Positions 6,099 through 10,521 of a DNA stretch of 10,521 nucleotides are shown here, in pieces. This DNA is from Victivallales bacterium (lineage in GTDB: Bacteria; Verrucomicrobiota; Lentisphaeria; Oligosphaerales; Lenti-02). The stretch lies in NCBI GenBank assembly GCA_018648945.1, contig JABGQJ010000228.1, positions 1 to 10,521 on the forward strand, given 5' to 3'. A program made the translations under genes and the position numbers. Numbering within the stretch: the stretch's first letter is position 1; every line of letters begins with the position of its first letter. The notes beneath the pieces were generated by a model. That model ran no database searches, was not told the DNA's origin, and saw nothing but the letters and a program-made list of their open reading frames with translations.

Positions 6099-8078
6099 TC
6101 AGGGCACCCGTTCCACGACGAACTCGAACTTCTCCAGCCCGGCCAGAGCGATGGCTTGGTCAATTCTCGTCCCGTTGCCCAGGACGATATTCAGTTTGAG
6201 CAGGATTGGTGCTGCCCTGCGACTACCGGTGTTGCTGACCACAATGAAGGCATCATTGTCACCAACGTAGGCAGCAGCCTTGACAGCCTTCCGGTTGGTG
6301 GAGGCGATCCCGCTGTCAGGGCCATGGAATTTGTACCTGGTGAAATCAATGTCTCTGAGTTTCCGGTAGGCCGCGTAGATGCCCGCCGGATCAGAGACGG
6401 CCTCTTGCCATTGATCGTAGCCGAAGCGGTCGTGCCAGAACACGTAGGGATAGGGGATGGTGTCGAGCAGCACCGCGTGAGAGATGCCCTGGTGCAGCAG
6501 CCGCTTCCCATCCCTGATCCCCGGCCGACTGAAGAACACGTTCGGGACGAGCGAGACAGCGGCGGAACCCATGAAGGGAATCGAGGGGGGAAATTGGTCC
6601 AGGCTCTGGTAGATGCCGCCGTGCCTCTTTCCCTCTTCGAGGGTCACAATGCCATCGGCAACATTGTGATGCATCAGCCAGCAAGAGGCACCGCCCGAGT
6701 GCGCAATCATGATCCGGTCGTCGCCAAGCCACTGGCGCAGGTTCTGCATCATCCCGATAAGCCCGTCGGCGCCGTTGTGTTCGCCGGGGAGATGGCCTGG
6801 GTTCCGACACACCCGGGGGCCACCGTAGTCGAGGTAGTAGCCGTCGAAGCCAAGTTCATCGACGCACCGCTTGATGTAGCTCTCCAGGAACTGGACCCAG
6901 CCGGAATCGGGGCACATGAAGCCACCTTGCGTCCCCCCCATCGCCGCAGGGTGGTAGCGGAGTTGCCCGTCTGGCTTGACTGCGGTGTACCACTCACGAG
7001 CGTGCCGGGCAAAGACTGGCGCTTCAGGGGAGAGTATACCCCCGGCGAAATACGGGATGACGGCGATTCCGCAGGAATGGCAGAGCTTCAAGAACCTGGC
7101 CAGCTCCGCCATTTTTCCGGGAGGGTACGGCGGGAACTCGCCATCGTGCCAGTAGTTTCTGGTCTGGTTCTTGTAGTCAAAGTCATCCATGAAACTGATC
7201 ACGTTCACTCCCGACCGTGCCATGGCTTTCACCTGCTCACCACAGGGAAAGGGGCTACTGCCGATGAAGGCGGGGAACAGCTTGCGGCGGCCCGTGGCCC
7301 TGACGTTGGGTGCGATCAGATACCACGCGAACGCCAACGTGCGATCTATCCGCGCAGCCGTTTGCCGGGCGCCGATTCTCAGCGGAGATAGCCTGATTCT
7401 GGAGCGATCGGCGAGCTTCTCCAGACTGAATGCGGCGCTGTTGCCCCTCGATAGCGGCGCATCCCACAAGTACTGCTTCGAGTCACCGGTAAGGCACAAT
7501 CCCTCTCTGCCCCTCGCGAATACGGATACTTGCCAGGGGCGCCGGTGCTCCTCGACGACCATTCCCGGCCGCCCGTGGAGATCACCCCAGATGTCTTCGT
7601 GGTGAGGCCCGATCAGATCCATATAGCGAGGCTTCCGCTTCTCGTAGTCGGTCGAACCCCAGGCGTATTCGTCCAGAGACGGATCCAGTTCGACCGCGCA
7701 GGCAGTGACAATACGGGTTCTGAACGTCGCACGCGGAATGATCCTCAGTTCGTTCCGGATGGAATACAGCGTGTAGAGGTAGCTGTGCTCATAGCGAATG
7801 GGAGACGCGCTGCCGCCCACACTTTGCATGACGCCGCCGAACTCCACAAGAATGCTGTCGGTTAGCCTCCGTACGCGGCAATCCGGCTCTGTCTCCAGGC
7901 ATTCGAAGAAACGTCCGTCCACCGCAGCGGCTATCGGTGCCTTGAGCAGGTTCTTGGCACTCCCGTGGGTGATCGTCACACTGCTCACGCAGCCGCCCTG
8001 CTTCAGATCATGCCGCACTTTCCAGAAAGGGGAGGACAGCGTGAGCGAATCTCCATCCCTGTGTAGCTGAAGCTCCAT
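6099..8078 (-). CDS. Putative TIM-barrel glycoside hydrolase (clan-D-like or DUF6259-like), no signal peptide
   Basis: This 659-residue protein has three visible parts. Residues 1-260 are beta-rich and resemble the N-terminal sandwich of large glycoside hydrolases. Residues 265-550 look like a TIM barrel, with VNVISFMDDFDY (291-302), GIAVIPYFAGGIL (337-349), DELGFDGYYLDYGG (407-420), DDRIMIAHSGG (453-463) and ADGIVTLEEG (474-483). Residues 595-659 form a C-terminal beta domain. The DGYYLD motif matches the strand-end Asp motif of GH27/31/36 enzymes (DG-x-x-LD), so D417 is a candidate nucleophile; the acid/base is unclear. No signal peptide is seen, so it probably acts in the cytoplasm on imported saccharides, unless an unrecognised export route applies. 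The ATG has GGGAG at 8090-8086, 7 nt upstream. It is convergent with the permeases and divergent from the secreted DUF4838 gene. Family identity is inferred from fold-like motifs; substrate unknown. Confidence 0.72.
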   Translation of the reverse strand: MELQLHRDGDSLTLSSPFWKVRHDLKQGGCVSSVTITHGSAKNLLKAPIAAAVDGRFFECLETEPDCRVRRLTDSILVEFGGVMQSVGGSASPIRYEHSYLYTLYSIRNELRIIPRATFRTRIVTACAVELDPSLDEYAWGSTDYEKRKPRYMDLIGPHHEDIWGDLHGRPGMVVEEHRRPWQVSVFARGREGLCLTGDSKQYLWDAPLSRGNSAAFSLEKLADRSRIRLSPLRIGARQTAARIDRTLAFAWYLIAPNVRATGRRKLFPAFIGSSPFPCGEQVKAMARSGVNVISFMDDFDYKNQTRNYWHDGEFPPYPPGKMAELARFLKLCHSCGIAVIPYFAGGILSPEAPVFARHAREWYTAVKPDGQLRYHPAAMGGTQGGFMCPDSGWVQFLESYIKRCVDELGFDGYYLDYGGPRVCRNPGHLPGEHNGADGLIGMMQNLRQWLGDDRIMIAHSGGASCWLMHHNVADGIVTLEEGKRHGGIYQSLDQFPPSIPFMGSAAVSLVPNVFFSRPGIRDGKRLLHQGISHAVLLDTIPYPYVFWHDRFGYDQWQEAVSDPAGIYAAYRKLRDIDFTRYKFHGPDSGIASTNRKAVKAAAYVGDNDAFIVVSNTGSRRAAPILLKLNIVLGNGTRIDQAIALAGLEKFEFVVERVP

Positions 8079-8291
8079 TGCCTATCTCCCGTGCCCCGGT
8101 GAGTTCTGTATCGCGTGGTCCTGTGGCGGCCGGGCCCACGACGACCACCTGCACACCCACTGCTCGTCCCGACAGCCAGCAGGTGAGCCCAGGCTCAAGG
8201 TAGAGCCCACTTGTGAACGGGTCAACGGGCAACGGGGGCGAGATCAAGCCGAGCCCCGAGCGCGGGCGTCCCGTGCTTCGTTGTCTGGGCC
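8079..8291. other. Upstream region of the hydrolase gene, with a short inverted repeat
   Basis: This 213-bp stretch carries the promoter region for the minus-strand hydrolase gene. It contains an imperfect palindrome TGAGCC-CA-GGCTCA (8184-8197), about 105 bp before the hydrolase start. Three closely spaced ACGGG units (8218-8235) follow. Either could be an operator, but nothing in the window identifies a regulator. I see no convincing -10/-35 pair. Confidence 0.4.
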
Positions 8292-8783
8292 ATGCTTCCC
8301 GGCCTCTGCCGTGATCCAGCGTCAATCCGCCCATTCCCCGGCAATCTCGCTCACGGAAAGGCGGGCGCTCTCTGCCTGCAGGGCGACAGAATCCGTACAT
8401 TCTCGCCACAGTCGGACGACATCCACGACATCGACCCAACCCGGGACGGCGGATCGCTGGTCGGGGCCGACAGTTTCGTCTGCCTCGACAAGGACAACGA
8501 ACCGATCTGGACGCGCGGCCCCGATGCAGCCATGACCATTGCTCCGCCTGGCACCGCCAGCGGCATGGTGATCCATCTGCCAATCTCCCGGCTGAACGGC
8601 GACGCCGCCAGCGAAGCCATCGATCTGGCCACCGGGAAAGTGGTATGGGGTCAGCCCAGCGAGATCATGGGCTGCGGAGCCGTGTTCACCGAGGACGGTC
8701 GGGCACGTTCATACCGTTGGCACGCGTGGCGGCAGCCGACGTGCAAGATGCCGGGCCTGGAACCGCTCGACTCCCCGCGCTAA
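8292..8783 (+). CDS. PQQ-like beta-propeller fragment (small gene or remnant)
   Basis: The open frame encodes at most 163 residues. It contains stretches typical of PQQ-type beta-propeller blades: GGSLVGADSFVCLDKDNEPI with a following W (53-73), and AIDLATGKVVWGQ (109-121), the latter close to the blade consensus ALDLxTGKxxW. A complete propeller needs six to eight blades (about 300-400 residues), so only about two are present. There is no Shine-Dalgarno before the ATG at 8292 and no signal peptide in the first 30 residues. The third codon positions remain GC-rich, so the segment was coding at some time. It lies between the divergent hydrolase and DUF4838 genes. The best reading is a truncated or decayed propeller gene; a functional small protein with a different start cannot be excluded. 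Confidence 0.5.
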   Translation: MLPGLCRDPASIRPFPGNLAHGKAGALCLQGDRIRTFSPQSDDIHDIDPTRDGGSLVGADSFVCLDKDNEPIWTRGPDAAMTIAPPGTASGMVIHLPISRLNGDAASEAIDLATGKVVWGQPSEIMGCGAVFTEDGRARSYRWHAWRQPTCKMPGLEPLDSPR

Positions 8784-8849
8784 CCTACCTTGGAGACCCA
8801 CGTCAACCAACGAAGTACCCAGAACGGGCCCAAGGAAAAGGAAAGCACG

Positions 8850-10521
8850 ATGAGAAGCTGGACAGTTGGGTGCTTCACAGCCATTTGCTGCTGCGTCTTT
8901 CTGCCGGAGCAGGCGCACGGGCAAGGGGACACTGGGGCCGCCCCCCCCTTCCATGTTTGGGTATCGGGGGGCAAGGCTCTTGCCGAGATCGTCACGGATG
9001 ACTTCACGATCGGCAAGACGCAACCGGCAGATCTCCTCAACGAGTACATCGAGAAGATCACGGGAGTACGGCTCCCCGTGGTCGAGAAGGCGTCGGGCAC
9101 CGGCCCGGTGATCCACCTTGGCATGGGGGCCTCTGGTCGGTCTGCCGGGAACCAGGTTCTGCCGGCTGGCCTGCACGCGGATGGCTTCGTGATCTCAAGC
9201 CGGGGCAGCGACCTTGTCATCGCAGGCCCCAGTCGTCTGGGCACGATCAATGGGGTTAGTGCCTTCCTCGAAGAGTTCCTTGGGGTGCGTTGGTTGTGGC
9301 CGGGCGAGACCGGCGAGGTCGTGCCCCAGCTCGACACGCTGCGGGTGGGACAGATGCACAGCGTGCAGGAGCCCGACTTCGGGGTCCGCGGAGTAGGCAG
9401 CGGCAAGTGGGCATTGCTGAACCGCATGAACTACCGGACCGGGGAGCCGGACGAATTCAGAGTGCAGTGGTTCGTGCACACCTATCTCTCGCTTGTCCCT
9501 CCCGCCATCTACCTGAAGCCCCACCCCGAGTACTACGCGGAGACGGGCGGCGCACGGCCAGATCCCGGCCTGGCCCCCGGCGAACTGAAGAAGAAGCGGC
9601 TGCAGATCTGCACCTCGAACCCGGAGGTGGTGGCCACGGCTGCGCAAACGGTCATCGGGCTCCTGGACCGGGACCCGCACATCCGCATGGTCTCAGTGGA
9701 TCCCGAGGATTCGCAGAGGACCTTCTGTCAGTGCAACGCCTGCCGGGCACTGGACGAGAAGGGCGCCCCGTACGAAGCCAGGAACAGCCGTCGGTGCCTG
9801 CTCTTCGCCAACCGCGTGGCGGAGCTCGTTGCGGAGAAGCACCCGCAGGTCGTGATCAAGATGATTGCCTATCACACCACGGTGGCGCCGCCGCTGGACC
9901 CCGCACTCAGACCCCGCGGCAATGTGGCTATCCAGTTCTGCCGCTTCATGGATCACAACCATGCGCTACAGGATCCCGTCAGCACCGAGAATCGCGCCTA
10001 CCACCGCGACTACCTCGCCTGGCGGCAGAAGACCCCGAACATCCTGTTCTACGAGTACTACCACAAGGTCTCCTGGCTCCACCTGCCTTGGCCCATCGTC
10101 CACACGTTGGCCGCCGAGCTCCCCTACCTGCACAAGCAGCGCCTGTTGGGCGTGATCTCCCAGTCTGCCACCAACCACGCGACCCACGGCACCGGCTACT
10201 ACGTGGCCGCCAAACTCCTCTGGGACGCCGAACGCGACGTGGCGGCTCTGATGGCTGATTTCTATGAGAAGGCCTACGGTCGTGCAGCCCCCGCCATGCG
10301 GGCATACCACGAGGGCATAGAGCAAGCTGCCATCAGGTCCGGGATCGAGATTGCGCAGCAGCTGCCCTATGTGGAGATGCTCAAGCTCTTCACCCCCGAC
10401 CTGCTCACTCACTTGGACCAGTGCATGCGCCGGGCCCGCCAAGCTGGCGCTACGCCGGCAGAGATGGCCCGGATCGAGGTGGTCGGCAAGGGCTTGGGCC
10501 ACACGCATCGGCTGATCGACT
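8850..10521 (+). CDS. Secreted DUF4838-family protein with GH67 N-terminal-like domain (partial, cut by right edge)
   Basis: The frame is open from ATG at 8850 to the window end, giving 557 codons without a stop. AAGGA at 8838-8842 lies 7 nt before the ATG. Residues 1-25 form a signal peptide (MRSWTVGCFTAICCCVFLPE, cleavage likely after AHG). Residues 35-160 match the alpha-glucuronidase (GH67) N-terminal-type domain: DLLNEYIEKITGVRLPVV (61-78), GFVISSRGSDLVIAG (112-126) and the hallmark GTINGVSAFLEEFLGVRWLW (131-150), then PGETGEVVP. Residues 175-470 fit the DUF4838 core, with QICTSNPEVV (252-261), MVSVDPEDSQ (280-289) and a Cys motif FCQCNACRALDE (292-303). IQFCRFMDHNHAL (361-373) and NILFYEYYHKVSW (397-409) are probable barrel strands. 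Known members of this domain family are predicted carbohydrate-active; catalytic function is not established. It probably acts in the periplasm or outside the cell on polysaccharide. The C-terminus is missing. Confidence 0.82.
   Translation, partial: MRSWTVGCFTAICCCVFLPEQAHGQGDTGAAPPFHVWVSGGKALAEIVTDDFTIGKTQPADLLNEYIEKITGVRLPVVEKASGTGPVIHLGMGASGRSAGNQVLPAGLHADGFVISSRGSDLVIAGPSRLGTINGVSAFLEEFLGVRWLWPGETGEVVPQLDTLRVGQMHSVQEPDFGVRGVGSGKWALLNRMNYRTGEPDEFRVQWFVHTYLSLVPPAIYLKPHPEYYAETGGARPDPGLAPGELKKKRLQICTSNPEVVATAAQTVIGLLDRDPHIRMVSVDPEDSQRTFCQCNACRALDEKGAPYEARNSRRCLLFANRVAELVAEKHPQVVIKMIAYHTTVAPPLDPALRPRGNVAIQFCRFMDHNHALQDPVSTENRAYHRDYLAWRQKTPNILFYEYYHKVSWLHLPWPIVHTLAAELPYLHKQRLLGVISQSATNHATHGTGYYVAAKLLWDAERDVAALMADFYEKAYGRAAPAMRAYHEGIEQAAIRSGIEIAQQLPYVEMLKLFTPDLLTHLDQCMRRARQAGATPAEMARIEVVGKGLGHTHRLID

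Noticed and set aside
3503..6163. Minus-strand frames opposite the permeases (3503-4426 and 4706-6163)
   Set aside because: They are antisense to genes with clear membrane helices and FtsX signatures; the products have no recognisable family and look like shadow translation.
5874..7391. 505-codon plus-strand frame across the permease end and hydrolase
   Set aside because: It spans two real genes, one of them antisense, and shows no domain or ribosome binding site.
8218..8235. ACGGG triplet as a direct-repeat array
   Set aside because: Three 5-bp units with uneven spacing are too short and too likely by chance in this composition to call a repeat array or CRISPR.
8008..8583. Minus-strand frame of 191 codons upstream of the hydrolase
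   Set aside because: It overlaps the hydrolase start and the propeller fragment, is Arg/Gly/Pro-rich and has no recognisable domain, so it is treated as a shadow.
9290..10258. Plus-strand frame inside the DUF4838 gene, and minus-strand frames 8780-9680 and 9966-10508
   Set aside because: They lie in the wrong frame or strand of a gene with a signal peptide, family motifs and a good ribosome binding site.

Overview
The window is a GC-rich bacterial chromosome segment with tightly packed genes. It carries type IV pilus/type II secretion ATPases with MshEN-type N-termini, FtsX-like permeases with large ectodomains, and glycoside-hydrolase-like proteins including a DUF4838 protein. This mixture suggests a Gram-negative carbohydrate degrader, possibly of the PVC group (Planctomycetes, Verrucomicrobia, Lentisphaerae, Kiritimatiellae) or a similar lineage. 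That placement is inferred from gene content only; there is no rRNA or marker gene to confirm it.

Layout. (1) Positions 1-1954, minus strand: a complete PilB/GspE-type assembly ATPase (206-1954, GTG start), followed 45 bp downstream by the start of a second gene (160 to the left edge) whose first residues resemble an MshEN domain. The two are probably the beginning of a pilus or secretion operon running off the left edge. (2) Positions 1955-2334: a 380-bp divergent intergenic region. (3) Positions 2335-6085, plus strand: an exported TPR-repeat protein with an unassigned C-terminal domain, then two paralogous four-helix FtsX/MacB-type permeases separated by 15 bp. No ABC ATPase gene is present. 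(4) Positions 6099-8078, minus strand, convergent with the permeases: a large cytoplasmic-looking TIM-barrel glycoside hydrolase-like protein. (5) Positions 8079-8849: a divergent region holding a 163-codon beta-propeller-like fragment, probably a remnant or very small gene. (6) Position 8850 to the right edge, plus strand: a secreted protein with a GH67 N-terminal-like domain and a DUF4838 core, truncated by the window end.

How the genes fit together. The left block would power pilus or pseudopilus assembly. The middle block looks like an envelope transport or signalling unit of the MacB/LolE permease type that must borrow its ATPase from elsewhere. The right block looks like a carbohydrate-utilisation region with one secreted and one intracellular candidate enzyme. 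I see no tRNA, rRNA, CRISPR array, insertion sequence or phage gene. Most other long open frames on the opposite strands are high-GC shadows of these genes. Nothing here is a clear new defence or mobile system. The most open questions are the ATPase-less permease pair with its TPR partner and the uncharacterised hydrolase-like gene.
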